DNA of 64,000 nt from Neoarius graeffei (Eukaryota; Chordata; Actinopteri; Siluriformes; Ariidae), in NCBI RefSeq assembly GCF_027579695.1, contig NC_083582.1, forward strand, positions 30,704,964 to 30,768,963, read 5' to 3'. How positions within the stretch are numbered: the stretch's first letter is position 1; each line of letters starts with the position of its first letter. Under the pieces are notes generated by a model. That model made no database searches. It worked only from the letters and a program-made list of their open reading frames with translations, and was not told the origin of the DNA. Positions 20,654-31,070 of the stretch are shown here, in pieces. Both the position numbers and the translations under genes were made by a program.

Positions 20654-21740
20654 AGTGCAGCCTTCACCTTAGAGAAAGCCCACTGGCATTGCTCCATCCA
20701 CTGGACCGGATCTGGTGCCCCCTTTTTAGTGAGATCAGTCAGCGGGCTGGTGACATCCGAATAATCAGGTATAAACCTACGATAGTAGCCAGCCAGCCCC
20801 AGGAACTGTCTCACCCCCTTTTTGGTCTTGGGCCTCGGGCAGGCCGCAATTGCTGCTGTCTTATTGATTTGGGGACGCACCTGTCCATTGGCCAAGTGGA
20901 AGCCCAGATACCGTACTTCCACCCACCCAATCGCACACTTCTTCGGGTTGACTGTGAGCCCCGCTGGCCTCAGCGACCTCAGGATGGCCCTCAGGTGTTT
21001 TAGGTGCCGCGGCCAGTCATTACTATAAATAATAATGTCATCTAGGTATACGGCCGCAAAGGTGGCGTGGGGGCGGAGGACCCTATCCATAAGCCGCTGG
21101 AACATAGCGGGTGCCCCAAACAGCCCAAATGGAAGTGTGATGAACTGGTGTAAGCCAAACAGTGTGGAAAAGGCCGTTTTCTCTCAGGATAGTGGAGTCA
21201 AGGGGATCTGCCAATATCCCTTTGTCAAATCCAGTGTCGAATAAAAACGAGCCGTGCCTAGTCGATCGAGCAACTCGTCAATACGAGGCATTGGGTACGC
21301 ATCAAATTTAGACACCACGTTGACTTTTCTATAGTCCACACAGAACCGGACCGACCCGTCGGCCTTGGGAACCAAGACCACCGGACTGCTCCAGTCACTG
21401 TGGGATTCCTCGACGATGCCCATTTCAAGCATGGCCTTGAGTTCTTCCCGAACCACCTTTTTCTTGTGTTCGGGCAGTCTGTAAGGGTGGCTGTGCACTA
21501 CTACCCCGGGGGTGTCTCAATGTGGTGTTCTATGAGGTGGGTGCAGCCAGGCAGGGGCGAGAACATGTAGGAAAATTCTGTTTGCAACCAGGCGACTTCC
21601 GCGAGCTGGGTCGGGGAGAGGTGGGCTCCACAGGGGACCGGAGCGGTGGTTGATGCCGATTTTCCCTTTTGAACCTCTGGCCCCAGCTCCTCCTTCTCTG
21701 GAACCACCGACACCAGCGCCACAGGGACCTCCTCGCTCCA
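20479..21740 (-). pseudogene. Reverse transcriptase, two frameshifts
   Basis: Fragments in order: 21722-21501 (linker), 21498-21184 with WSSPVVLVPKADGSVRFCVD and STLDLTKGYWQIPL, then after a shift near 21183 the frame 21105-20479 with FAAVYLDDIIIYSND (intact YLDD active site) and VRQFLGLAGYYRRFI. The missing bridge, ...FGLHQFITLPFGLFGAP, is readable in another frame at 21110-21180. RT copies the element RNA to DNA. Confidence 0.85.
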
Positions 21741-21918
21741 ACGTTTTAACAGATTGAGGTGGTATATCTATAATGCCTCACCCCTGTCCGTTCACCTTAC
21801 CTCATAGTCAACATCCCCGACTCGCCGTGTGACCTCAAAGGGTCCTTGCCACCTGGCGATTAATTTAGAGCTCGACGTGGGCAACAACACAAGTACTTTG
21901 TCTCCCGGTGTGAATTCC

Positions 21919-22740
21919 CTAAGGCACATGCCTGTTGTACAGGCGGACTTGACGTTCTTGAGCCTGCCGCAAAGTCTCCTGGGTTAGGTGTGTGAGTGTG
22001 TGGAGTTTTGTGCGCAGGTCAATATCATATTGAATTTCATTTTTGCTTGGGGAAGGTCCCTCCTCCCAGTTTTCCCACAGCACATCTAGGATGCCATGCG
22101 GCTTACGCCCATATAATAATTCGAATGGGGAGAACCCCGTGGAGGCTTGTGGGACCTCTCGCACTGCGAAAAGCAGGGGCTCGAGCCATTTATCCCAGTT
22201 ATGCGCGTCCTCGCTTACAAATTTTTTAATTATGTATTTGAGGGTGCGATTAAACCGTTCGACTAAGCCGTCCATTTGTGGGTGATAAACGCTGGTGCGG
22301 ATCGGCTTGATTCCCAGTAACCCATACAGTTCGCGCAGTGTGCGTGACATAAACGTAGTGCCCTGATCAGTCAGAATCTCTTTGGGGATTCCGACTCGGG
22401 AGATGACGTGAGAGAGTGCTTCCGCAATACTACGTGCGGAGATATTGTGAAGCGGCACTGCTTCCGGATATCGCGTTGCATAGTCCACCAGAACTAAAAT
22501 AAAGCAATACCCTCGTGTTGACCGATCGAATGGCCCAACGAGATCCATCCCAATTCTTTCGAACGGGGTCTCAATTAATGGTAGAGGGCGCAAAGGCGCT
22601 TTTGGGATGGCTGCTGGATTTACTAACTGGCATTCGCGGCATGCCGTACACCACCTACGGACATCGCCGTGAATCCCTGGCCAATAGAACCGGGCCATTA
22701 TTCGGGCTAGTGTCTTATCCTGCCCTAAGTGTCCAGCCAT
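21919..22740 (-). CDS. Integrase part of Pol
   Basis: A 273-codon frame in the same phase as the protease frame. MAGHLGQDKTLARIM...CTACRECQ is the HHCC zinc-binding part. The catalytic triad is visible as D66 (GMDLVGP), D125 (LTDQGTTF) and E161 (GLVERFNRTL), with 35 residues between the last two. FELLYGRKPHG follows as usual. After RLYNRHVP the frame is lost, but the next frame carries FTPGDKVLVLLP and ARWQGPFEV, the C-terminal DNA-binding part, so there is a 1-base shift near 21925. The integrase inserts the cDNA into the genome. Confidence 0.9.
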   Translation of the reverse strand: MAGHLGQDKTLARIMARFYWPGIHGDVRRWCTACRECQLVNPAAIPKAPLRPLPLIETPFERIGMDLVGPFDRSTRGYCFILVLVDYATRYPEAVPLHNISARSIAEALSHVISRVGIPKEILTDQGTTFMSRTLRELYGLLGIKPIRTSVYHPQMDGLVERFNRTLKYIIKKFVSEDAHNWDKWLEPLLFAVREVPQASTGFSPFELLYGRKPHGILDVLWENWEEGPSPSKNEIQYDIDLRTKLHTLTHLTQETLRQAQERQVRLYNRHVP

Positions 22741-22758
22741 GGGATTAAAGTGAGCTGC

Positions 22759-23784
22759 CTAGAATACCAATTCCCGGCTGTGCTTTGGGATCAAAAGTTG
22801 GGTTATTTGTTCCTTAGTCTGAGTGTCCTGCGTCACTCGGTATAACTTATCCTTAATAATGGAAAAATAGGGGAAGGACGGGGTGGCATTTGGCTGGAGC
22901 GTTTGACCATCGATTACTCTCACTTGGTCAAATGCATGCCACAGAGACTCGTCTTGCAATTGCTCTAACGGAAAATCCGCGAGGGATTCCCCAAGAGAGG
23001 GAAGAGGGGCCTGCTGCTCCTCACTCTGACGCAGTGATGACGTAGACGGCTCTGTGACAGCTGCTCCCGCCAATGCCACACCGGGACCTCCCCCCGCTGA
23101 ACTACGGCAGGACCCACTCTTCACTAAGTGCGTCATTAAATCCTGAAATCCCGGCCAATCAGTCCCCAAAATTATCGAGTGGGTAAGGCGAGGATTAACC
23201 GCCGCCTGTACTCTAAATTTCTCCCCTCGAAACAGAATGTGGACTGACACTAAAGGGTAGTTGTGAACATCCCCATGCACACACAACACCTTCACCAACT
23301 GTGCTCTCCCCAATGCCTCGTCTTGCACCAGGCTTTGGTGGATTGAGGTCTGATTACAGCCGGAGTCCACCAAAGCCTGATACGTATCCCCTTGGATACT
23401 CACCGGTATGTGATACGCTCCGGCCCGATCGAGGGCGGTTCCTGGCGCGTCGGGGATCCGGACCACCGCGCCCACTTCCATCGCCGAGCACTGATGCTGG
23501 AGGTGCCCCGGCTCCCCGCAGCGCCAGCACACCGGCCCAGGCTCTCTCTCTGCACCGGTGTTCTGGATATCACTCACCTGAGGGGGGGAAGACACGGACA
23601 CGGTAGTAGGAAATGGTAGGACACCGCAGGTGCGGCGGGCTGGCTGGGGTGGAGCTGGCCCCTGCCTCCACGGTGGGGGAATGGGGTGAGGGCGAGGAAC
23701 AGAAGGGGAGAGAGAGGGGAGGGGAGAAGGGTAGATGCTGTCCTGCTGTTGGAACGGCTGCCATATGGTCCTCCGCCAGCTCAA
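22759..23784 (-). CDS. Zinc knuckle and aspartic protease part of Pol
   Basis: A 341-codon frame. Residues 1-80 are proline-rich. CWRCGEPGHLQHQC (about 86-99) is a CCHC zinc knuckle for RNA binding. ALVDSGCNQTSI (about 137-148) is the protease D-S-G site, and SIILGTDW follows about 60 residues later. The frame ends at TAG (22756-22758) directly before AAHFNPMAGHLG, the first part of the integrase zinc-binding region, in the same frame. A single nonsense change therefore separates protease from integrase. Confidence 0.8.
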   Translation of the reverse strand: MSWRRTIWQPFQQQDSIYPSPLPSLSPSVPRPHPIPPPWRQGPAPPQPARRTCGVLPFPTTVSVSSPPQVSDIQNTGAEREPGPVCWRCGEPGHLQHQCSAMEVGAVVRIPDAPGTALDRAGAYHIPVSIQGDTYQALVDSGCNQTSIHQSLVQDEALGRAQLVKVLCVHGDVHNYPLVSVHILFRGEKFRVQAAVNPRLTHSIILGTDWPGFQDLMTHLVKSGSCRSSAGGGPGVALAGAAVTEPSTSSLRQSEEQQAPLPSLGESLADFPLEQLQDESLWHAFDQVRVIDGQTLQPNATPSFPYFSIIKDKLYRVTQDTQTKEQITQLLIPKHSRELVF

Positions 23785-24433
23785 TGGCCTGATCCAGCGA
23801 TGCCGGGCGATGGCACTGGACCCACTCCGCGGTTCCTTCCGGAAGTCGAGCGCCGAACTGCTCCAGCGCCACCAGATCGATGATTTCCTCGGCGTAGCGG
23901 TTGTCAGCCCTCAGCCACCGGCAGCAGGCGTCCCGGAGTTGCTGGCCAAATGCGAACGGCCAGCCAACCTCCTCCAGGTGCAGTGCGCGGAAGTGCTGCC
24001 GCTGCTGCTCCGGAGTGCGACCCACATGCTGCAGGACGGCCCTGCGGAGGTCCGCGTAGACCAGCTGGCTGTCGGCGGGGAGCTGTAGCGTGGCCAGCTG
24101 TGCCTCGCCCGTGAGCAGGGGGAGGAGGCGTGCCGTGCGCTGTTCCACCGGCCAACCCCACGCCTCTGCTGCCTGCTCAAAGAGAGCGAGGAAGGCCTCG
24201 GGGTCATCGTACGGGCCCATCTTCGTTAGGGTGAGGTGGAGAGGGCCCGTGGAGGTGGTGGACCCTGCCGACGTGAGTAGGTGCCGGAACGCCTGGTGAT
24301 CTTCCTGCTGTGCCAGCACCAGGGCCTCGAACCTTTGCTCCTGTTCCTTCCAGAGAACGACCAGCGCCTGGTGCTGGCTCTGTTGGGCCATGGCGAGGGC
24401 ATGGATCAGGTCCTTGAAGGAGGAGGACTCCAT
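23570..24433 (-). CDS. Gag with SCAN-like domain
   Basis: A 287-codon frame starting MESSSFKDLIHALAMAQQ about 45 bases inside the 5' LTR. Residues 1-60 are Q/E-rich and probably coiled coil. Residues 70-130 look like a capsid N-terminal part (YDDPEAFLALFEQAAEAWGW). Residues about 140-226 (PEQQRQHFRAL, FGQQLRDACCRWL, EQFGARLPEG) resemble the SCAN dimerisation domain, which is known to derive from Gmr1-like gypsy gag. The product would assemble virus-like particles. The end overlaps the next frame by about 215 bases, so a frameshift, programmed or mutational, separates gag from the zinc knuckle. Confidence 0.8.
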   Translation of the reverse strand: MESSSFKDLIHALAMAQQSQHQALVVLWKEQEQRFEALVLAQQEDHQAFRHLLTSAGSTTSTGPLHLTLTKMGPYDDPEAFLALFEQAAEAWGWPVEQRTARLLPLLTGEAQLATLQLPADSQLVYADLRRAVLQHVGRTPEQQRQHFRALHLEEVGWPFAFGQQLRDACCRWLRADNRYAEEIIDLVALEQFGARLPEGTAEWVQCHRPASLDQAIELAEDHMAAVPTAGQHLPFSPPLSLPFCSSPSPHSPTVEAGASSTPASPPHLRCPTISYYRVRVFPPSGE

Positions 24434-24477
24434 GGGGCTGTTCTCTCCTGCGCTCCGTTCCCGGGTTTTGGCACCAC

Positions 24478-24782
24478 TGTAGCAAGTGTTCTAGGTGGGT
24501 GGAGCACAGAAGCACGGCAAGCCAGAACTGAGTTCTCAAAACTCGTTTATTGTAACTTTTCAGCTTTTAACCACACACATACACACACGCACGCACACAA
24601 GTATCCAGGCTGGGGAGTAGCTCCCTTCCTCCGCTCTCCCTCTCCTCTTATAGGGCATGGTCACTGGGGAAGACACACAAACACAGGTTAATTCCCGTCA
24701 GGTGCAGTGATTCCACCACTTACCTTCCCTGACTCCGCCCTCCATTCACAGACCGACGCTTGACCACGCCCCCGCTGCCACA
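24478..24782 (-). repeat. 5' LTR of the Gmr1-like element
   Basis: On the minus strand it starts TGTGGCAGCGGGGG and ends AGAACACTTGCTACA, TG...CA as expected. It matches 19885-20191 along its whole length. Confidence 0.95.
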
Positions 24783-24787
24783 CTATA

Positions 24788-25061
24788 CAATGATTGCGTG
24801 AGTTGCAGATGAACAAGTCCTAGAATAAGTCTTAGTTCCCAAGACTCAGGGGATTTCAAGCAGATTTTCTTCAGAGCCATTGCAAAAATCAACATCTCTC
24901 ACAGACCTATCCAGCCACTGTTGTCAAAATCAAAGTGAGACTCACTCCAAACAGCACATGTACCATGTACATACACAGGGTATAGTAAGTACAGGGATAC
25001 CCTATTAATGAATACAAGCAGTAGCCAGACAGTCAGCATGTGTGTGTACGCAGTAAGTCTG
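24788..25061. other. Spacer between two retrotransposons
   Basis: No gene or element end is recognised. Confidence 0.4.
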
Positions 25062-25683
25062 TGTCACAGTCTGGTCCAGTCCATCCATGCCTTAGATTGT
25101 GGGACTTCCATGCCGGCTCCAGGCTGGCTCCAGGACAGGAATTCAGTCCTGTCTTGCTGAAGGCCATTTCCTGAAGTGGCACTCCCACACTTGCTACCAC
25201 TCCTCTCCCATCAGCCAGGGCTTTTTAAGAACTGTTTGGAGCTACTCCATTTGCCAGACTGTCTCTTGTAGACTTTCCTCGCCTTGCTACAGCTTATTGG
25301 TAATGTGTCTTCTTGATTCCCCCACCTGAATTTTTCCTTGTTTTTTTTTGTCAAGTTTTTCTGTCCAGTTTTTGTCCCTCTTTTTTGCCTGCCTGTTCTT
25401 TTAAATTGTGTCTTTTGCTACCTCTGCCTGGATTTCCCTTGTCCCTGTGTTCATCAGTTTTTGCGAAGATTTTTCTGTCCTGTTTTTTGTCCCTGATCGT
25501 GTCTACCCGCTCCTGTGTTTTTTGACCTTCTGGCCTGTTTTTTGACTACCGATTTTTGCCTGAGCCCCACTGTACCTTTGCCTTTCTGCCATCTACTTCA
25601 TTAAAGAAGTTTTCTCTTTACACTGCCTATTTTCTGAGTCTGCTCTTGGGTCCTCACTTCACCTCAGCTCGCCACTCGTGACA
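25062..25683 (+). repeat. 5' LTR of the chromovirus
   Basis: TGTCACAGTCTGGTCC ... CACTCGTGACA, about 622 bp. It carries a short GGCTCCAGGCTGGCTCCAGG duplication absent from the other LTR. ATTAAAGAAG near 25600 could serve as a polyadenylation signal region. Confidence 0.95.
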
Positions 25684-25699
25684 GTACAGTCTGGCCAAC

Positions 25700-26600
25700 A
25701 TGGACCCAGCAGATTTCGCCCTGCTAAGAGCAGCAGTGCAGAAACAGGGAGCTCTCCTTGGGACCCACCAAAAGGACATCCAACAGGTAAATCAAAACCT
25801 TGTCGCCATCTCTGACACTCTCAATCTTCTTGCCACTCAGCTACAACAGCTTCAAGTAATGTCTGCTCCTACACAGCCCCCTCCACCTACCGCTCCTCCA
25901 GCTCCTGCTCCAGCCCTCTTCAGAGAGCTGAGACTTCCTGCCCCACAGCCATATGATGGAGAACCAGGTACCTGCAGATCATTTTTATTTCAATGCTCAC
26001 TAACTCTTGAGCTTCAACCACTGGCCTTCCCTACAGAGCATTCCCGAGTGGCCTACACCATCACTCTCCTCACTGGCAAAGCTAGGGAGTGGGGAACAGC
26101 TATGTGGGATGCCAATGCACCATGCTGCACCAGCTTCAAGGATTTCACAGAGGAGATGAGGGAAACCTTTGATCGCTCTCTGTCTGGCAGAGAGGCAGCA
26201 AGAGAAATCATGGGGCTGTGGCAGGGTACTTGGTCCGCTTTTGACTATGCGATTGAGTTTCGTACTTTGGCGGCATATTGTGGCTGGAATGAGTGCCTTG
26301 TTTGACACATTTTTGAACGGGCTATCAGACTCCATCAAGGATGAGCTGGTCTCATGAGAACTGCCACCTGATCTCATGGACCTCGCCAGTCGTATTGACT
26401 CCTGGATCAGACAGCGGGTAAAAGAGAGAACTCGGACTAGTCTTGCTCCCACTCAGCCTCCCATTCCTTCCACTGAGCCAACGTAGGTAGACCGAGTCTG
26501 CATCTCACCTGAGGAATGACAGCACTGTCAGGATATGAGGGCATGTTTTTATTGTGGACAGCTGGGGCATTTCTGCCAATCTTGCCCTTTAAAAGGAAGA
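25700..26600 (+). pseudogene. Gag of the chromovirus
   Basis: ATG 25700 opens a 201-codon frame with MDPADFALLRAAVQKQGALL, a proline-rich linker and the capsid-like FRSFLFQCSL/ARVAYTITLLTGKAREWG pattern. The frame ends after AAYCGWNE. Homology continues in another frame (LFDTFLNGLSDSIKDEL, SWIRQRVKERTRTS), interrupted by stops. CFYCGQLGHFCQSC at about 26545-26590 is the CCHC zinc knuckle. Confidence 0.85.
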
Positions 26601-27010
26601 ACCTGCCAGTGAGTTTAGAGGCCCTGGTGGGCAATGTCCAGATTCAGCCCCCTACCAATCGACTGCTACTCCCAGTGGTCATTATCCATGGCAATCAGCC
26701 CCACAACCTCCAGGCACTCATTGATTCAGGGGCTGACAGAAACCTGATCTGCTTGACCACCGCCAAGCACCTGGGGATTCCACTACTGGCTCTGAACCCA
26801 TCCTTCACTGTCCTGACCCTTAACGGTACTGGTCTGACCACCATCACCCATAGAACAGCCCCAGTCACCTTAAGAATTTCTGGCAACCACTCTGAATCCA
26901 TCCAGTTTTTTGTTATGAGTAATCCCCATGTGCCCATAGTTCTTGGTCTGCCCTGGCTAACTCTAAATAACCCTCATGTCAACTGGACTAACAACACCAT
27001 TTTAGGATGA
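26600..27010 (+). pseudogene. Protease of the chromovirus
   Basis: ALIDSGADRNLI is the active-site D-S-G and VPIVLGLPWLTLNNPHVNW is the typical flap and end. The frame stops at 27008, directly after the domain, although the sequence that follows ([19 protein letters not shown] in other frames) is the normal protease-RT linker. Confidence 0.85.
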
Positions 27011-28440
27011 AGTAAATTCTGTTTATCGTCATGCCTGAGATCTGCCCTCCCTCACACTCAGCTGCTCCAGCCCACCATTGGTGAATATCCTGACCTCTCT
27101 AATGTGCCTCCTGAGTATAATGACTGAAAACCTGTGTTCAGCAAGTCTCAAGCTGTTTCCCTTCCTCCCCATAGACCCTATGACTGTGGAATTGACCTTC
27201 TCCCTGGGACTGCACCACCTAAGGGGCGACTTTACTCTCTCTCTCCTTCTGAAAGGCAAGCCATGGATAAATACATCACCTAGTCCTTAGCAGCTGGAAT
27301 TATTCATCCCTCCTCTTCTCCTGCAGGGGCAGGATTCTTTTTTGTGGAGAAGGACAAATCCTTGCGCCCTTGCATTGATTACCATGGGCTAAATGACATC
27401 ATCATCAAGAACCGTTACCCCCTACCTCTCATGTCTATGGCGTTTGAGTTACTCCAAGGAGCCCAGACTTTCACCAAGCTAGACCTACATAACACTTACC
27501 ACCTCATGAGGATCAGGGAAGGGGATGAATGGAAGACGGTGTTTAACACCCCCACGGGCCACTACGAATATCTTGTGGTTCCATTCGGCCTGACTAACGC
27601 TCCCGTGGTTTTCCAGGCCCTTGTTAATGATGTCCTGACGGACTACCTTAACGTTTTTGTTTTTATTTTTGTTTATCTGGACATTATATTTATTTTTTCC
27701 CACTCCCTTGATGAACACCGCATCCATGTCAGGCAGGTCCTTCAGTGACTCCTGGAAAATAAACTCTTTGTTAAGGCCGAGAAATGTGAGTTCCATAGAA
27801 GTTTTGTCTCCTTTCTGGGTTTCATTATCTCCTCCGCACAGATTCAGATGGATCCCCTGAAACTCAAGGCAGTTGCTGACTGGCCCACCCCATCCTCTTG
27901 GCAAGAAGTCCAGCGGTTTCTTGGGTTTGCGAATTTCTACAGGCGATTCATCAGGAACTTTAGTACGGAGGCTGGGCCCCTCATGGCTCTAACTTCCACC
28001 AAGGTCCCTTTCAGCTGGGAGGAAGGGGCCAAGAAGGCGTTCTCCAAGCTCAAACGAAGGTTCATGTCAGCACCTACTGTATACTCACCATTCCAGATCC
28101 ATCCCAGCAGTTTGTGGCTGAGGTCAATGCTTCGGAGTCAGGGGTGGGGGCCATATTGTCCCAAAGATTGGCTCGTGACAACAAGCTTCATCATTGCTCC
28201 TTCTTCTCTCATTGCCTTTCCCCCTCTGAGAGAAAGTATGACATTGGCAATAAGGAACTGTTGGCCATTAAACTGGCCTTGGAAGAATGGAGACATTGGT
28301 TGGAAGGGTCAGACCTTCCCTTCATCGTTTGAACAGATCACAAGAACCTCGAATACCTCAGGACTGCCACTTCAAGTTCACACTTTCCTTCTGCCCAGGC
28401 TCTAAGAATTGTAAGCCTGATACCTTGTCCAGAATGTTTT
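27011..28440 (+). pseudogene. Reverse transcriptase and RNase H of the chromovirus
   Basis: [34 protein letters not shown] and [19 protein letters not shown] mark the RT. The active site reads VYLDIIFIF, so the second catalytic Asp of YLDD is Ile. [18 protein letters not shown] and RNase H pieces ([32 protein letters not shown]) follow in several frames. The enzyme cannot be functional. Confidence 0.85.
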
Positions 28441-29903
28441 CTCCCCTCCAGGAGAAATCGACCTCCCCTGAGACCATCCTTCCTCCATGGTGCCTGGTGA
28501 GGGCCGCTCTGTTAGAGGTGGAAACCCTGGTCCAGAAGGCCCATGAGCAGGACCCAGGGCCCAGTAATGCACCTCCTAACCATCTTTTTGTTCCTGTTTC
28601 TGTGTGGGCACAGGTGTTGCAGTGGGGGCATGGTTCCAGAATGGCATGCCACCCAGGAGCAGCCCAGACTCTGGCACTCATCCAACAATGTTTTTGGTGG
28701 CCATCCATCAAGGAGGACATCCAGAGGTTCGTGGCAGCTTGCGACATCTGCGCCAGGAACAAGACTGGCAACAGACCCCCTGCCGGCCTGCTGAGACCCC
28801 TTCCTGTTCCCCACTGGCCCTGGTCACACATAGCCCTGGATTTTGTCACAGGACTCCCCAATTCAGGTGGCAATACTTATATCCTCACTGTTGTCAACCA
28901 TTTTTCTAAAGCTGTTCATTTTATCCCTCTGCCCAAGCTTCCCACCACCAAGGAAACCACCAAATTACTGATATTCCATGTTTTCCATCTACACGGACTC
29001 CCCTCAGACATCATATCAGACCGTGGACCCCAGTTCTCTGCCCAATTCTGGAAGGCTTTCTGTAAACACATTGGTGCTTCTCGTAGTCTGTCTTCAGGTT
29101 TTCACCCTCAGACCAATGGACAGATGGAACAGGCCAACCAGGAGCTGGAAGTGGCTCTCAGGTGCATGGTGTCCAAGGATGCTGCCTCCTGGAGCAAGAC
29201 CCTTCCTTGGATAGAGTACGCTCACAACTCCTTACCCACCTCTGCTACGGGTCTTTCCCCCTTCCAGTGCTCTTTGGGTTACTAGCCACCACTCTTCTCC
29301 ATCCAAGAAGAAGTCATCACCATGCCCTCTGCTCAGATGTTTGTGCGCTGCTGCAGGAGAACGTAGGCATTGACCAGGAAAAAGCTCCTACATTCTGTCA
29401 AGATGTTTAAAGATCAAGCCAACAAACACCGCTCGGCAGCTCCCATCTATTGGGTGGGGCAGCGGGTAATGCTCTCCACTCACCACTTGCCCCTCAAGAT
29501 GGTCTCCCACAAATTGGCTCCCAGGTTCATAGGACGTTTCCCCATCTCCAAGGTAATTAATCCATGCTCTGTAAGACTGTCTCTGCCCTTAACCATGTGC
29601 CATATTCACCCAACTTTCCATGTGTCCCAAGTCAAACTCCTTGTCTCCAGTTCCCTGTCACCACCCTCCAAACCCTCTCCTCCTCCCAGGTTCATAGATA
29701 GTGGTGAGGTCTTCACTGTCAGGAGGTTGCTGAAGGTACAACGCCAAGGCAGAGGACTCCAGTACCTGGTTGATTGGGAGGGTTATGGTCCTGAGGAGAG
29801 GAGCTGGGTTCCTGCCAGGTTCATCATTGATCCCACCCTCATCATGGACTTCCACCAACAACACCCTGAGGCACTTTCTAAAGCACCTGGAGGTGCCCAT
29901 TGA
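28287..29903 (+). pseudogene. Integrase with C-terminal chromodomain
   Basis: The frame 28287-29285 has HPGAAQTLALI...CDICARNK (zinc-binding), IALDFVTGLP, IISDRGPQF and NGQMEQANQELE (D, D, E; the E is retained). A break at 29283 is followed by the frame 29370-29903 with [26 protein letters not shown] and a chromodomain, [20 protein letters not shown] then [15 protein letters not shown] chromodomain defines chromoviruses and is thought to steer integration to particular chromatin. Confidence 0.85.
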
Positions 29904-29914
29904 AGCAAGGGTAC

Positions 29915-30523
29915 TGTCACAGTCTGGTCCAGTCCATCCATGCCTTAGATTGTGGGACTTCCACGCCGGCTCCAGGACAGGAATTCAGTCCTGCCTTGCT
30001 GAAGGCCATTTCCTGAAGTGGCACTCCCACACTTGCTACCACTCCTCTGCTATCAGCCAGGGCTTTTTAAGAACTGTTTGGAGCTACTCCATTTGCCAGA
30101 CTGTCTCTTGTAGACTTTCCTCACCTCGCTACAGCTCATTGGTATTGTGTCTTCTTGATTCCCCCTGCCTGAATTTTTCCTTGTTTTTTTTGTCAAGTTT
30201 TTCTGTCCAGTTTTTGTCCCTGTTTTTGCCTGCCTGTTCTTTTGAATTGTGTCTTTTGCTACCTCTGCCTGGATTTCCCTTGTCCCTGTGTTCATCAGTT
30301 TTTGTGAAGATTTTTCTGTCCTGTTTTTTGTCCCTGATCGTGTCTACCTGCTCCTGTGTTTTTGACCTCCTGGTCTGTTTTTTAACTACTGATTTTTGCC
30401 TGAGCCCTATTGTACCTTTGCCTTTCTGCCATCTACTTCATTAAAGAAGTTTTCTCTTTACACTGCCTGTTTTCTGAGTCTGCTCTTGGGTCCTCACTTC
30501 ACCTCAGCTCGCCACTCGTGACA
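29915..30523 (+). repeat. 3' LTR of the chromovirus
   Basis: Same termini as the 5' LTR, about 609 bp, with scattered substitutions and small indels relative to it. Confidence 0.95.
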
Positions 30524-30805
30524 AAACCGTGGACATGTCCTCTGTTATTCTGTGTGCTGTGGGATTAGCTAACTTAGCTAGCATTAGTTAATATTTGCAT
30601 TAGCCAGACATGTAATTACACATGAAGTTAATGCGTGATTAATATAATTACATGGAAATTACTGCTGTTAATAGAAAATGACCTGTGAAAAAGCAGCTGT
30701 AAGAACCAGAGCTCACAAATGTGAAAAAAGCATTTCAGTTGGAGAACTTACTGAAAGATTCAGAATTCTGCTTCAGATCTTTTGTCTGGAAGCGCGCGCG
30801 CATGT

Positions 30806-30850
<45 letters not shown>

Positions 30851-31070
30851 ATGATGATCATGAAAAACTAAACTGACTAAGTGTTCAAGTTGTGAGAGCT
30901 TTTGTGGTAACAAGCACTACATTTTTTTTTTTTTTGAAATATGCAAACAAAACTACCAGGCATTGCTCCTCTGTGCAGGTGCAGTACAGAGGTCTGTCAG
31001 TTTACTCAGGTCTAAATTGTGTGGTTTACTCAGGTGTGTTAAGTATTGGATCTCTTTAATGTAAAACAAG
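30524..31070. other. Spacer with CA microsatellite
   Basis: No coding sequence recognised. A (CA)n tract lies at 30806-30848. Confidence 0.5.
30789..30848. repeat. (GC)n and (CA)n microsatellite
   Basis: AGCGCGCGCGCATGTG followed by about 21 CA units. Confidence 0.95.

Larger units (their letters stand above)
19885..24782 (-). mobile_element. Ty3/gypsy LTR retrotransposon, Gmr1-like (IN before RT)
   Basis: A complete 4.9-kb element on the minus strand. Two LTRs of about 305 bp face the same way, and CTATA flanks both ends (19880-19884 and 24783-24787). Next to the 5' LTR lies a primer-binding-like site, TGGTGCCAAAACCCGGGA; before the 3' LTR is a GTGGGGG purine tract. Reading 5' to 3': gag with a SCAN-like region, zinc knuckle, aspartic protease, integrase, then reverse transcriptase and RNase H. 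Integrase upstream of RT is the copia-like order that characterises Gmr1-like gypsy elements. The LTRs differ at roughly a dozen and a half positions by eye. A handful of frameshifts and one stop break the coding region. Confidence 0.9.
25062..30523 (+). mobile_element. Ty3/gypsy chromovirus (Sushi-like), decayed
   Basis: Two LTRs (25062-25683 and 29915-30523) enclose gag, zinc knuckle, protease, RT, RNase H, integrase and a C-terminal chromodomain in the usual gypsy order. Numerous stops and frameshifts break it. The five bases outside the LTRs (GTCTG and AAACC) do not match, so the target duplication has been lost or the LTRs belong to recombined copies. Confidence 0.9.

Noticed and set aside
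30053-30295. Frames inside the chromovirus LTRs
   Set aside because: They lie in T/C-rich LTR sequence present twice and carry no domain.
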